NCBI GenBank assembly: GCA_000403215.2
Contig: KE159533.1
Coordinates: forward strand, 13,515 to 77,514
DNA: 64,000 nucleotides
Source: Lachnospiraceae bacterium A4
GTDB lineage: Bacteria > Bacillota > Clostridia > Lachnospirales > Lachnospiraceae
Direction of reading: 5' to 3'
The notes beneath the pieces were generated by a model. That model made no database searches, was not told the DNA's origin, and saw only the letters and a list, made by a program, of their open reading frames with translations. Positions 25,278 through 35,152 of this stretch are shown piece after piece (the stretch's first letter is position 1; every line of letters starts with the position of its first letter). A program made the position numbers and the translations under genes.

Positions 25278-26576
25278 TTAACAGGCAGCCTTCGTAATGT
25301 CATACACAAAAAGGATAACCCTGAATCTGTTTCCTTCATCCTTTATATCCAGAACACCATGATATTTTTCTACAATGTCCCGCACCATTTTTAATCCCAG
25401 GCCATGATCTTCTTTATTTGATTTTGTCGTCAGATACTGTCCGTTCTTCTTGCGCAGCTCCCCGGAATAAGGATTTTCCATCTGGACATACAGGTTATTT
25501 GTAGTACGTATCTGCATTCTGATAGTTCTTTCCTCCGATGCTGTATTTATGACAGCTTCGATCGCATTGTCCAGCAGATTTCCAAGCAGGCTGTACAGAG
25601 CTGTATCCTCAAAAACTGTATCGTATGGAACAATGGCATCTAAAAGAATCCTAATACCATATTTTTCTGCGATGGATGCCTTATAGTTAATGAGCGCGTC
25701 CATGCTGACATTTCCCGTTTTGGAAATACAGGTTCGGCTTTCAGTCAGTGTCTTGTCTTTGCAAAAGATCTCTTTTATTTTATCATATTTTCCCTGTTCA
25801 ATATAAGACTGGACCAGCAGGTTTTTCTGCTGTGTTTCGTGCCGGTACATGCGCATCTGTTCCCACATCTGCCCCATGGCCTGTAGCTGGGTGGCATAGC
25901 TTTCCACCTGCTGTGTGAGAAACTTCTTTTCAGCAGTGTAAAAAGTTTTCTCCTGAATGCTGTAGTAACTGTGGTATGTAAAAAGATTTATGACAAGAAG
26001 CAGAAAGGAAGCCATAAGCTTGAGGGTAAAAAACTGCTCTGCGTAGGGTCCAAAAATTGACACGATGATAAAAATACTGCTGACTGGAACGAAAAACACT
26101 TCAAGCCAGTCTGTTTTTCTGATGCCGGCTGTCCTGTTTTTCTTTTGTAATACAAATGCAGTTTTAATCTCTATAAACCAGATGAGTCTGGACAGGATGT
26201 TATATAAGAGAAATAGCTCCGTAGTTTCACGTGCGGTTTCAACTGAATACCCAAGCATGGCACCGACAATACATACAATCGTCTCAGCAAGCATGCCCAT
26301 GATAAATATAAATGAAGCGACAGCCAGACGGACTTCAAAAACCTCTTCATATAAAATATAAAGCACAGCTAAGAACGGCAGCGCAAAAACAGGAAACCTG
26401 AACCAGAAAGGCAGGTCAAAAAGATAAGTTAAAAGGTTGGTAGAGGCATAGAAGAAAAACCATACAAGGAATGGTATTCCCCTGTGGACTTTCCTGTGTC
26501 TGAAAGTCTTGTCGCAAAACTCCTTCTGGACAAAAAGTATAAACAATTCTGTCAGCATAACAATTAATATTTTCAT
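25278..26576 (-). CDS. GHKL sensor histidine kinase (AgrC-like)
   Basis: 432 residues. About six hydrophobic segments fill the first 190 residues. A coiled linker leads to the phosphoacceptor region MRMYRHETQQKNLLVQSY (His about 243) and the GHKL ATPase with LLDNAIEAV (N box) and DHGLGLKMVRDIV (G box). This is the kinase type that partners LytTR regulators, and one lies 500 bases away on the opposite strand. The ligand is unknown. Kinase and regulator are convergent rather than co-transcribed, which is unusual for this pair. Confidence 0.9.
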   Translation of the reverse strand: MKILIVMLTELFILFVQKEFCDKTFRHRKVHRGIPFLVWFFFYASTNLLTYLFDLPFWFRFPVFALPFLAVLYILYEEVFEVRLAVASFIFIMGMLAETIVCIVGAMLGYSVETARETTELFLLYNILSRLIWFIEIKTAFVLQKKNRTAGIRKTDWLEVFFVPVSSIFIIVSIFGPYAEQFFTLKLMASFLLLVINLFTYHSYYSIQEKTFYTAEKKFLTQQVESYATQLQAMGQMWEQMRMYRHETQQKNLLVQSYIEQGKYDKIKEIFCKDKTLTESRTCISKTGNVSMDALINYKASIAEKYGIRILLDAIVPYDTVFEDTALYSLLGNLLDNAIEAVINTASEERTIRMQIRTTNNLYVQMENPYSGELRKKNGQYLTTKSNKEDHGLGLKMVRDIVEKYHGVLDIKDEGNRFRVILFVYDITKAAC

Positions 26577-26835
26577 CTGGGCACTTCCGTTTCTTAATAG
26601 ATACTGTTTATCTTGATTTTCAAATTAGCTGTAATTATATAATATTACAGATCTTTAAAATAATTATATCATAAAAAGGACCTTAAAAAGACGAAATGTA
26701 ATAAACTGTATGTATAGATGTAAAAGTTTAAAAATAATATATTTGTATAATAAAGAGGTTTAGGGAAAAAGGGGGGGCAAAGGACTCTTTTTCCTATTAA
26801 GTCCATATCATTACATCGTTCAGCTATTACCCAGG

Positions 26836-27404
26836 TTAATGGTGGTTATTCATCCCCGTTCTGCAGGTACCCATTGATATTATTGAGCGACTGCACACGG
26901 AAATATTCCTCCATGATTCCTCAATATCCTGGTATACTTCACTCTTTTCAAGGTATCCCCTGTTTATCATAGTATGGCGTCCTGAAAGTGCCTCCCTTAT
27001 GACACAACTTCTCAGCTCTTCTCTGGAGGCGGGTTCCATCTGCTTCTGGAACTCCTCCTGCTGTTTCTGGCCGTCCCCTGGATATCTGCTTTCGATCTCC
27101 ACTACAAGGTCGTGCAGTCTTGCCTCTGCCCGCCTTGTATAGCTGTTTATGGCATTGGGGCTCGTGACGGCCTGATTCACACTGAAATCCTTTAATTCAC
27201 TGCATATTTCACTGATGTCCGCATTCCGCTGCGCGTCCGTCATGTTCTGCTGGGAACCTGCAAATGAATTTCCTGAAATTCCCGGGCAGGTTTCCCGCTT
27301 CATATCGCCAGTCATTCCACCAAACTCCCCGAGCATCTCTGCACCGTATGTTTCCAGTACATACAGAGAGGAAAGGCTGTAGCCCTCCTCCCCCGTTCAT
27401 AGAT
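26836..27404 (-). pseudogene. Decayed tandem duplicate of the VirB6-like gene's 3' end
   Basis: This stretch repeats 27405-27985. Both contain NMTDAQRNADISEICSELKD, AVTSPNAIN, AEARLHDL, SRYPGDGQKQQEEFQKQME and SGRHTMINRGYLEKSEV. The outer copy lacks about 30 codons found in the inner copy and loses the frame just after VYQDIE, so the shared ending NNINGYLQNGDE survives only in another frame. It is not expected to make a useful protein. It marks the downstream end of the transfer operon. Confidence 0.8.
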
Positions 27405-30400
27405 CTATTCATCTCCATTCTGTAGATACCCATTGATGTTATTGAGCGACTGCACACGGAAGTATTCCTCCATAATTCCGTCCTCGATATCCTGGTATAC
27501 CTCACTCTTTTCAAGGTATCCTCTGTTTATCATGGTGTGGCGTCCTGAAAGTGCCTCCCTTATGACACAGCTTCTCAGCTCTTCCCTGGCGACGGGCTCC
27601 ATCTGCTTCTGAAACTCCTCCTGCTGTTTCTGACCATCCCCCGGATACCTACTTTCGATCTCCACTGCAAGGTCGTGCAGTCTTGCCTCTGCCCGTCTTG
27701 TAAAACTGTTTATGGCATTCGGGCTCGTAACGGCCTGGTTCACGCTGAAATCCTTTAATTCACTGCATATCTCGCTGATGTCCGCATTCCTCTGCGCGTC
27801 CGTCATGTTCTGTGGGGAACCCGCAAATGAATTTCCGGTTCTGAAATTCCCGGGCAGATTTCCCGCTTCATATTTATATATGGAGGTCCTTCCTGCGACA
27901 GCCTCCGCCGCTCCCCCGACCAGCGCCGCGCCAGTCATTCCGCCAAACTCGCCAAGCATCTCTGCACCGTATGTTCCGAGGAACATTCCCATGCCTGCAC
28001 CTGTGACTGCGCCTGCAGCCGCGCCAACGGCGCCCGCCACGGCCCTTGTCCTTTTGACAGCCGCCCTTTTCCTGTAAAATTCCGCCTTCTGCTTGCTGGT
28101 AAGGAACTTTGACACTTCCGGGTTTTCAAAATTATCAAGGTTTGCGTAACGTGATGCCACAGCGCGCCGTTCCTGCATGTATTTGTCAGAATAATCCAGT
28201 TCTTTCATGTTGGAATACGCCGCACCCGCGCCCTCTTTCCCGGAAGCTGCATGCTTTCCGGCGTTCAGCCTGCTCTGCAACACAATATTCTGGTTTTCCA
28301 GGTCAAGCTTTGCATTCTCGCATTGCGCAATCATATTGATACATTCGGACCTTCCTTCCACGTCTCCGCGGTCAAGGAGCTGCATTCGGCTCCTGGTATT
28401 GTTGATGTTTTTCTGCAATCCGTTCGCCCTGATTTTATTCTGTGATATCTGTGATTGTATCTGTCCTGCGTCCATCTGTCCATAGCATGGGTCTGTCTCC
28501 TGCATTACTGTCGAAAGCTGCCCCAGATCGCTGTTTACCCTCGCAAGCTCTGCGTTGTCCCTGGAAATGTGTCGGCATATGTCTGTCGCCGTATCAGGTG
28601 CAGACGCCTTTTTCTCACTGTAATCGCGCCGCGCCGTCTGGTATGCTTCCCTTTTTTCACTGATGACGGATTCCGGCAGTCCTTTTTTGACGGCCGTGTC
28701 ATAATCCAGTTTTGCCGACTGGAGCGTTTCCTCAGCACGGACTGCAGCCCATGCACCCTGTCTTTCACCTTCCGAATAGCCTGACAACCTGCCCTCGTTC
28801 ATTGAATTTGCCCGTACGAGCTCGCCGCGCCGTTCAAGCAGTGCACCCTGCATGTCCCTTGCGGTATCCATGGTGTTGTCATAGCGCCTGCGGACAGCCT
28901 CCTTCTGTGCCGTGATTCCGGTAATTTCATCAAGCTTTGAGCGGCTTGTGTCATATGCCTCCCTTGCCGTCCCAAGATCCTGCACTGCCTCCTGGATGTT
29001 TTTCTCTATGCTATCCCTTTCATCTTCCAGTTTTTCCTTTGTTTTCCTACAAATGCCAAGTTCCGATTCAATTTCCATCTTTCGCTCCTCCCCTGCATTT
29101 TCAGATTCCCTTTCATTTTCCAGGCCGCTGATCTTTTTGTTTGTATCAGCTATCTCTTCATCAATCCTTTTTTGTTCTTTCTCAAGCCCTGCGGCGGTAT
29201 TTTCGGCTTCTTCCAGCCGTTTTCCATTTTCTTCATGCTCCGCAGCAAGCATCTCCCTGCCGCGGACAGCTTCCTGTTCTCTGGATTCGAGTTCGCCAAG
29301 TTCCTGCGCAAGCTTTGCCGGATTGTCCTCCATGCTGTCCATAAGCTCCCGGGTTCGGGCATTCCGGCTGTTTATGCATTCTTCCACAGCGGACGCATAT
29401 TCTTTTTCCCCGTCGATCTCATTTTCCTTTTTTATCTCCATGTCGTCGGCATTCTTTTCCATATCCGCGCCTGCAATTGAGGATATCATATCCCATGCAC
29501 CTGCTGCATTGATGTTTCCCCTGTCTTCCTCAAGGCTTGACCCCACTGATGGCATTTCTCCAGATCTCGCCATGGACGTTGTACTGCCGGGAAACTCTGA
29601 ATCTGCCACTGCGTCGTCCGTATGAATACCCGTGCGGACAAAATCACCGCCCTGTCCGACAGTTTTCTCCGTCTGTAGACGCCCATCCTTTACGTTGCCT
29701 GTAGCGGGATTTTCATCCCCGCTTATTGCGTCCGCGCGCTTCTTCGCCATATGCTCTGCCATTTCGCGGTCGTCTATCTGGGCGTTCGTCTCGGCCATCT
29801 TTGCGTTTGTATCGTCCTCCTTTGCGCTTTTTAGACCGTTCTTTACTTTCGAAAAGCCTTTCATTCCAACATTGATTGCGGAACGCGCCGCCATCATGCC
29901 CATGTGGATTCCCGAACCTTCCCCGATCCCCGTACTGACGCCTATGGATTGTTTCACCATATTTCTTGCCTGTAAGAGCATCATACAGCATCCAATCTGC
30001 ACAAGCCCCAGCGCAAGGCTGCTGCTTCCGCCGAAATTTGACGAAAAGTTTTTTCCCATGTAACAGGGAATTGCCAGCAGCGCCGTGTCACCTACAGGGA
30101 CAAGTATGCATGCAAGCATTACCGACAGCCACTGCCCGAACATCCTCCTGTCGTACATGCTTTTCAGCACAGCTACTGGAAACATGATGAACAGGACTGT
30201 CATATTCAGCGCCACGCCTATATAGACAAAGACGTACACGACATTAAGGATGCCCAGGGCGTCATACATGATCGTGTTTAAAATCAGTGCGCCCGCGCTC
30301 TCACCGTTTTCCGCCTCTGTCACAAGGTCACGGAAAGCTGTGATGATGGACGTGCTGCCGCTGAAATAACTGTTGCCGTAGACGCCCTTCGCAATGGCGT

Positions 30401-31034
30401 ATAAAAGCAGGTCCCTCAGGTAAAGCATGAGGTCCAGTACATTCGGCATCAAGGCCAGCGCAAGGATTACAAACGCTGCCGATTTGACGGCTTCCTTCGC
30501 GGCAATGGTGGATGCACCTCTGCCCCTTTTCCATGCCGCGGCTGCCATCTTTGCGCCGAACATCACCGCGACAAGCACATAGATGACTCCCCTGATAATG
30601 TTATAAACCAGCGATCCCACCGCGCCGTATGGGTTGTTTGCCTGTAGCTCAAATGTATAGTATGCAACGTTTGACGTGCTTCCGCCCATCACCCTGCCGA
30701 ACACAAGCCTGTCTAGGTTTGCGTGGCAGAATGAAAGCATTGCAAAGATACCGTGTCCCAGTGCCGCAAGCAGATCACATATGATCTTGACAAACCAACT
30801 GGGCTTGGAACCCTGGTCATTCGGGTCTGCGTCATTTTTGAATGCCTCCTCGCCCAGGTCGTCGCCGTAAATGGAACTCGCGGGATTCCCCCACCCGCCG
30901 GCATGAACATGGAGAATGTTTGCCATATGCCCGAAAACGACAGCGGACAGCAGCACAAATACAAACAGTCTTATATGGCCTGCCTTATTCCCCGCACTAT
31001 CCGTGGCATCAGGATACATCCTGGATAACTGCAT
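27405..31034 (-). CDS. VirB6/TrbL-like mating-channel membrane protein (CD3337/EF1877 type)
   Basis: About 1209 residues from the Met at 31034 (GGAGGGCGGAGG upstream), overlapping the VirB4 gene by 26 bases. A signal-anchor-like segment at residues 18-40 is followed by a soluble stretch. At least six membrane helices cover about 75-390, including LVYNIIRGVIYVLVAVMFGA and ALMPNVLDLMLYLRDLLLYA, as in the VirB6 class that forms the inner-membrane channel. Residues 520-960 are an extremely charged coiled coil. A Gly/Ala segment near 1015-1055 (GAVGAAAGAVTGAGMGMFLG) precedes the duplicated tail. Tn916-type relatives are usually shorter and lack so long a coil. Confidence 0.8.
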   Translation of the reverse strand: MQLSRMYPDATDSAGNKAGHIRLFVFVLLSAVVFGHMANILHVHAGGWGNPASSIYGDDLGEEAFKNDADPNDQGSKPSWFVKIICDLLAALGHGIFAMLSFCHANLDRLVFGRVMGGSTSNVAYYTFELQANNPYGAVGSLVYNIIRGVIYVLVAVMFGAKMAAAAWKRGRGASTIAAKEAVKSAAFVILALALMPNVLDLMLYLRDLLLYAIAKGVYGNSYFSGSTSIITAFRDLVTEAENGESAGALILNTIMYDALGILNVVYVFVYIGVALNMTVLFIMFPVAVLKSMYDRRMFGQWLSVMLACILVPVGDTALLAIPCYMGKNFSSNFGGSSSLALGLVQIGCCMMLLQARNMVKQSIGVSTGIGEGSGIHMGMMAARSAINVGMKGFSKVKNGLKSAKEDDTNAKMAETNAQIDDREMAEHMAKKRADAISGDENPATGNVKDGRLQTEKTVGQGGDFVRTGIHTDDAVADSEFPGSTTSMARSGEMPSVGSSLEEDRGNINAAGAWDMISSIAGADMEKNADDMEIKKENEIDGEKEYASAVEECINSRNARTRELMDSMEDNPAKLAQELGELESREQEAVRGREMLAAEHEENGKRLEEAENTAAGLEKEQKRIDEEIADTNKKISGLENERESENAGEERKMEIESELGICRKTKEKLEDERDSIEKNIQEAVQDLGTAREAYDTSRSKLDEITGITAQKEAVRRRYDNTMDTARDMQGALLERRGELVRANSMNEGRLSGYSEGERQGAWAAVRAEETLQSAKLDYDTAVKKGLPESVISEKREAYQTARRDYSEKKASAPDTATDICRHISRDNAELARVNSDLGQLSTVMQETDPCYGQMDAGQIQSQISQNKIRANGLQKNINNTRSRMQLLDRGDVEGRSECINMIAQCENAKLDLENQNIVLQSRLNAGKHAASGKEGAGAAYSNMKELDYSDKYMQERRAVASRYANLDNFENPEVSKFLTSKQKAEFYRKRAAVKRTRAVAGAVGAAAGAVTGAGMGMFLGTYGAEMLGEFGGMTGAALVGGAAEAVAGRTSIYKYEAGNLPGNFRTGNSFAGSPQNMTDAQRNADISEICSELKDFSVNQAVTSPNAINSFTRRAEARLHDLAVEIESRYPGDGQKQQEEFQKQMEPVAREELRSCVIREALSGRHTMINRGYLEKSEVYQDIEDGIMEEYFRVQSLNNINGYLQNGDE

Positions 31035-34000
31035 TATCCTCCGCCCTCCTTTCTTTGTACATCCTGCCATGCATCTCCTGTATCTTGAGCATGTCCGTCT
31101 CCACTGCGTCAAACTCACTATCCGTCAGGTAATCCACCTTGATGAACGCGGCATGACCTTTCATGATCATGCAGAGCTCGCCCTTGCGCGAATTGCCCTG
31201 GCTCTTGTCCATCGGGTTGCCGCCAAGTTCCATCAGCATTTTAATCTGCGCATCGGTCATCCTTGTAACTTTTTTGATATAATCCTCATGGTTTGGCTCC
31301 TGTTTTAACAGGAGCATGATCGAGGTCTGTTCCAGTATTGCCTCAGTTTCGGCAAAACCATGGAAATCATGAAGTGCCTGAGTGCATACCCACGGAGATA
31401 TGAGTCTTTTCCTCGCCGTCCTGTACAGGTCCGCAAGGAAGAGCCGCAGGTGCTCATAGGGAAACATTTTGTGGCACTCGTCTATCATGATGATCCTTTT
31501 TTTCGCCTTTCTCGGATTTGATGAATTTTTCTTTACAAAATTCTCGTTCAGGTAGTTTGCCGCGATTGCCTCGGCGATCGGGCGGTCGGCATCAATCATC
31601 TGAGAAATATCAATGTTGATCCATGGCGTATCAAGGTCAACATGGATCGTGGACTGTCCGTCAAAAAAGGAACGCGTCCCGACAACCACCTCCATCACAT
31701 GGCTGTTTCCCTCCACGTCCTCATATACCACCTGTCCGATGTCGTTCCTCTTCATCAAATCGACTTCTTCCCTCGAAAAAAATTTCAGCGTGTCAAGCGT
31801 ATACGCCGCATATCTGACATAGGACTGCATTGCGGAACGCAGAAGCGAATATGCCTGGTCTTTCAGGCTGTCGCTGTTACGCTTCTGTTCCAGCAGGAGT
31901 CTTTTATAAAAATCCGTGATGACAGGAAGCTTCTTTTTCACCCTTTCCCCGTAAAGCTGCGCGGGCCTGAAAAGAGAAGCCACGTCATGGTCATGTATCC
32001 CTCTCTCCTCATATAGTTCCATGACGATCTTCCTGATAATCTCCTCAAAATACACTTCCGTGTCATAAGAAGGCTTGTTCTTTCCGTATGTCGCCATCGT
32101 ATAAATGATATTTACAAGGTCGCTTACCTTGTCCATCACGTTCAGGTCCTCATACTCTAAATCTGTTGACTCGTCATACTCAAGCTGTGTGTCAAGCTCA
32201 AACAGGTTGATCGTGTACTCGCTGCCGACCTTTATCACGAAGTTCTGGCCGCCCACTGCCTCGCACGCCCGCGAGTACTCTCCCCGGGAACCGACTTTCT
32301 CGAAGTCAATCGACGCAATCCTGACACCGAAATCGGCATAACGGGTAAAGTACATTTTGATCGTCGCCGATTTCCCCGTACCGGTGGAGCCGCACACGAC
32401 CACGCCGTAGGAATCAAACATTTTGTCATAACAGTCAAACGTTGCCGGCCTCCCAGTACTCATGTTTCTGCCCGCTATAATGCCGTTTTCGTGGTAAAAG
32501 TCGCTCCTCGTATGATTGAATATACAGGAGAGGGAATAAGTGTCCATCACATGCTTTTTCACACAGCAGGTTTTTACAAGCCCCGTCCCGGCCTTGTACA
32601 GCCTGTTCATGGGAGCTGCACTTAAAAAGGCTTCTGGATGTGTCGAGTAACAGCTGCAGAGTTCTATATTTCCACTGTTGAGCGCTGTATTGTGGAATTC
32701 GTTCACGTCGATCATAAGCTGTTCAAGGCTCGTGTTCCAAAGCACGAATATAAAGGACACTTCATAAAGGTTATTGTTTCCCGACTCGACATCGTCCGCA
32801 TATTTTTCAGTGTCCCTCAGCTTGGAGCCGAGCTTCCTGTACCGGTTCCTGTCGCCGTCCTTCGCCGCGCCCTGCTGTTCACTGTCCAGTATCAGAACGC
32901 GCTTGTCCATTGTCCTCACTGCCTTGCCGTCGCGCATAGGCTCAATGTAGATGCTCGTGGTCACGCCCTTTGTGTTCATGAGTTTTTCATAAGTGACGGC
33001 AAAATCGTTCTTGCGCTTGTTTTTCTCAATGTACATACACATTACATAGATATCTTGTCCGCTGTCATTCAGCACAAGGTACCCATTGTTGTTCGGGTCT
33101 ACGCCGTCACACATGACCAGCTCCTTTACGGATTTCCTTGCCTCACCGAACAGGTTATTCTCATCAATCATTTCCATGATAGCATCCTCTATGAGCTGCT
33201 CCTGTGTCTTCCTTGGAAGGTATCCGTTCCTTGCAAGTTTTTTCGTCTCTGCAAGCTTTTTCCGTTCTGCGCGGCGTCTCTCTCTGAGCGCCTTTTTTTC
33301 TGCGCGGATATATGCCTTTTTCTCTTTCGGGGACATCACGGCAGTGTCTGCTGCTTCAGTTCCGCTTTCCGTTTCCTGTACGGGACGCCTGCTGTTGATG
33401 TCATCTATGATTTCCTGCATTTTTGAGTCCGTAATATTAAAGTGTTCTTGTTTTAAGGACGCTTCTTCCCGGATGGCCTTTTCCTTCCTGTCCGCCTCAT
33501 CGAGGATATCACGGACTTCCTTTTCTGCCTGTTTGATGACTGCGTCCGACTGCTGTTTTGCCTTACGTGCCCGTTCCGCGGCCTTTCTCGCCTTTTCTAT
33601 CCTTTTTTCGGCCTCTGCCTTTTCTTTCTGAGCCCCGTTTTCCGCTTCAAGGACACGCTCAAGCAGCTTCTGTGCATCCTCATCCGAAAGATACTCGTTA
33701 CTCGTACCGTCACAGTCTTTTCCGACAGGCATTTTCTCCAGTTTTTCCGTCAGCTCCTGCACCACTTTTTCACGCTCTTCAAGCCCGTTTTCAAGCTGCT
33801 TTATAAGGAGACTTCTCTCCTCGGCCAGTTTTGCGAGCTTCTGTTCCGCTGTATCTTCCCTGCTGCGTTCGTTTTTTTCAGATGTACTATCTGCACTCTT
33901 ATTGTTATTTGGGTTTTCCCCGTTTTGTTCTTCCGTGAGCATTCTCTCCGCCTCCCGGATCTGCGCACCATATCCCGGATCCGCCTTATTCCTGCGGCTG

Positions 34001-34038
34001 TTTTTTGCGCCGCTGTTTTCCCTTTTCCTGTCTGCCAT
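31009..34038 (-). CDS. VirB4-family conjugation ATPase
   Basis: About 1009 residues from the Met at 34038, which follows GGAGG. The first 270 residues are a Lys/Glu coiled coil not typical of the family. The ATPase core has Walker A CGSTGTGKSAT near residue 550, Walker B RIIMIDECHKMF near 850, and the VirB4 features WVCTQALHDF and LLKQEPNH. VirB4 proteins energise assembly of the type IV secretion channel at the membrane. The usual N-terminal VirB4 domain seems weak here, and a separate protein upstream may supply it. Confidence 0.9.
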   Translation of the reverse strand: MADRKRENSGAKNSRRNKADPGYGAQIREAERMLTEEQNGENPNNNKSADSTSEKNERSREDTAEQKLAKLAEERSLLIKQLENGLEEREKVVQELTEKLEKMPVGKDCDGTSNEYLSDEDAQKLLERVLEAENGAQKEKAEAEKRIEKARKAAERARKAKQQSDAVIKQAEKEVRDILDEADRKEKAIREEASLKQEHFNITDSKMQEIIDDINSRRPVQETESGTEAADTAVMSPKEKKAYIRAEKKALRERRRAERKKLAETKKLARNGYLPRKTQEQLIEDAIMEMIDENNLFGEARKSVKELVMCDGVDPNNNGYLVLNDSGQDIYVMCMYIEKNKRKNDFAVTYEKLMNTKGVTTSIYIEPMRDGKAVRTMDKRVLILDSEQQGAAKDGDRNRYRKLGSKLRDTEKYADDVESGNNNLYEVSFIFVLWNTSLEQLMIDVNEFHNTALNSGNIELCSCYSTHPEAFLSAAPMNRLYKAGTGLVKTCCVKKHVMDTYSLSCIFNHTRSDFYHENGIIAGRNMSTGRPATFDCYDKMFDSYGVVVCGSTGTGKSATIKMYFTRYADFGVRIASIDFEKVGSRGEYSRACEAVGGQNFVIKVGSEYTINLFELDTQLEYDESTDLEYEDLNVMDKVSDLVNIIYTMATYGKNKPSYDTEVYFEEIIRKIVMELYEERGIHDHDVASLFRPAQLYGERVKKKLPVITDFYKRLLLEQKRNSDSLKDQAYSLLRSAMQSYVRYAAYTLDTLKFFSREEVDLMKRNDIGQVVYEDVEGNSHVMEVVVGTRSFFDGQSTIHVDLDTPWINIDISQMIDADRPIAEAIAANYLNENFVKKNSSNPRKAKKRIIMIDECHKMFPYEHLRLFLADLYRTARKRLISPWVCTQALHDFHGFAETEAILEQTSIMLLLKQEPNHEDYIKKVTRMTDAQIKMLMELGGNPMDKSQGNSRKGELCMIMKGHAAFIKVDYLTDSEFDAVETDMLKIQEMHGRMYKERRAEDNAVIQDVS

Positions 34039-34107
34039 TTTATCCTCCATTCAGTTACAGCCTGCAGACTTGTGATAACACAGGCTTTTCTTCCGTACCA
34101 ATCCTAT

Positions 34108-35151
34108 TTATACCGCCTTTTTCTGGTTTCCGTCCGCCATCTGTCTGATATATCCCGCCTTGGACAGCAGGATTTCCGCTGATTTCGCGGCAATCTCCTC
34201 TGCAAGCTCCCCGTGCACCTCCGCCCTCATGTCGCTTACGCAGCTGCTCCCTATAATGTCATCATAATAAGAAGTGTTTGCCACGTCTTTCATGCGGAAA
34301 CGCTCGCTGCTTACGGGGTTGTTATGCTGGCGAAACGCCTCGATCAGCTCGCTGGTCTTCATTCGGACTGCCTTTATGCCCGCATTGCCAAGCGCGAATG
34401 CCATGTTGTGCTCCACTGCCTTTAATTCCTGCACCGCTTTTTTATAGATCTCCTCATTGCTGAGTTCATGTGAGAACATGCTCTCGTCATATACCCATTC
34501 AAAGACATACATCTCTACCCTCTCCGGGGTGGTATCGCTCGATGACACCTTTTCAAGATATGCCATCTCGTCCCGCATATGATACTCCCGCCATGCAAGG
34601 GACCTTATCCTTTTCTGCAGCTCCTCGAGACGGTCCAGAACTGCCTTTTCCCGTACGATGTCCTTTTCCCTTATGTTTTCAAGCGCTTCCTTCATGAGCG
34701 CATACTCGTCCGCATAGTTGTAAAGCTGTTCCAGCAGTTTTTCATAGGTATCCTTATACATTTTCTTTGTCGGTCCCAGGTCTGTCTGTTTCGTATACTG
34801 CCGGTATGTCACCGGCGACTTTATTGATGCGATGAAATTTATATATCCCATCATTGTACGCTCGCGCACCGGCGCGTTGGCGCTGTAAAAATCAAATCCG
34901 TAACACCTCACGGCACCGATAAACCTTGTTCCGTTCTCCGTTATGATCATGTCATCCCTTATGTTTTCCAGCCTGACAAAATCCTGCGCATCCTTTCTTT
35001 TCAGGTCCGGGCATACCCGGACATCTTCCACTTTCGCCCGCCGCCTTTTTTTGCTCTGCACATAAAAAACGACAAGCCCTATGATCACCAGCGCAAGCAG
35101 CGCCATTATTACATACATCACATGGGTGATTTTTGCTATCAGTCCGCCCAT
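34108..35151 (-). CDS. Membrane-anchored VirB4 N-domain-like conjugation protein
   Basis: 347 residues beginning MGGLIAKITHVMYVIMALLA; GGAGGGGGAG six bases upstream makes this start better than the Met six codons earlier. One membrane helix (about 10-35) is followed by a basic patch. DMIITENGTRFIGAVRCYGF and RTMMGYINFIASIKSPVTYR then resemble the N-terminal region of VirB4/TrbE proteins, with a helical middle and no P-loop. It starts directly after the PrgI-like gene's stop and precedes VirB4, which fits a VirB4 function split into two proteins. The homology is inferred by eye. Confidence 0.5.
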   Translation of the reverse strand: MGGLIAKITHVMYVIMALLALVIIGLVVFYVQSKKRRRAKVEDVRVCPDLKRKDAQDFVRLENIRDDMIITENGTRFIGAVRCYGFDFYSANAPVRERTMMGYINFIASIKSPVTYRQYTKQTDLGPTKKMYKDTYEKLLEQLYNYADEYALMKEALENIREKDIVREKAVLDRLEELQKRIRSLAWREYHMRDEMAYLEKVSSSDTTPERVEMYVFEWVYDESMFSHELSNEEIYKKAVQELKAVEHNMAFALGNAGIKAVRMKTSELIEAFRQHNNPVSSERFRMKDVANTSYYDDIIGSSCVSDMRAEVHGELAEEIAAKSAEILLSKAGYIRQMADGNQKKAV

Positions 35152-35152
35152 C

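Noticed and set aside
24013-26835. Search for an AgrD-like peptide or AgrB gene near the LytTR/kinase genes
   Set aside because: No short open frame with a ribosome binding site and a suitable leader was found in the flanking gaps.
28912-29625. Long plus-strand open frame, very Ser-rich, opposite the VirB6-like gene
   Set aside because: It is the antisense of the Lys/Glu-rich coiled coil, lacks a ribosome binding site, and its composition is what reverse reading of such DNA gives.
32638-33426. 262-codon plus-strand open frame opposite VirB4
   Set aside because: Antisense shadow; VirB4 motifs and codon pattern support the minus strand.
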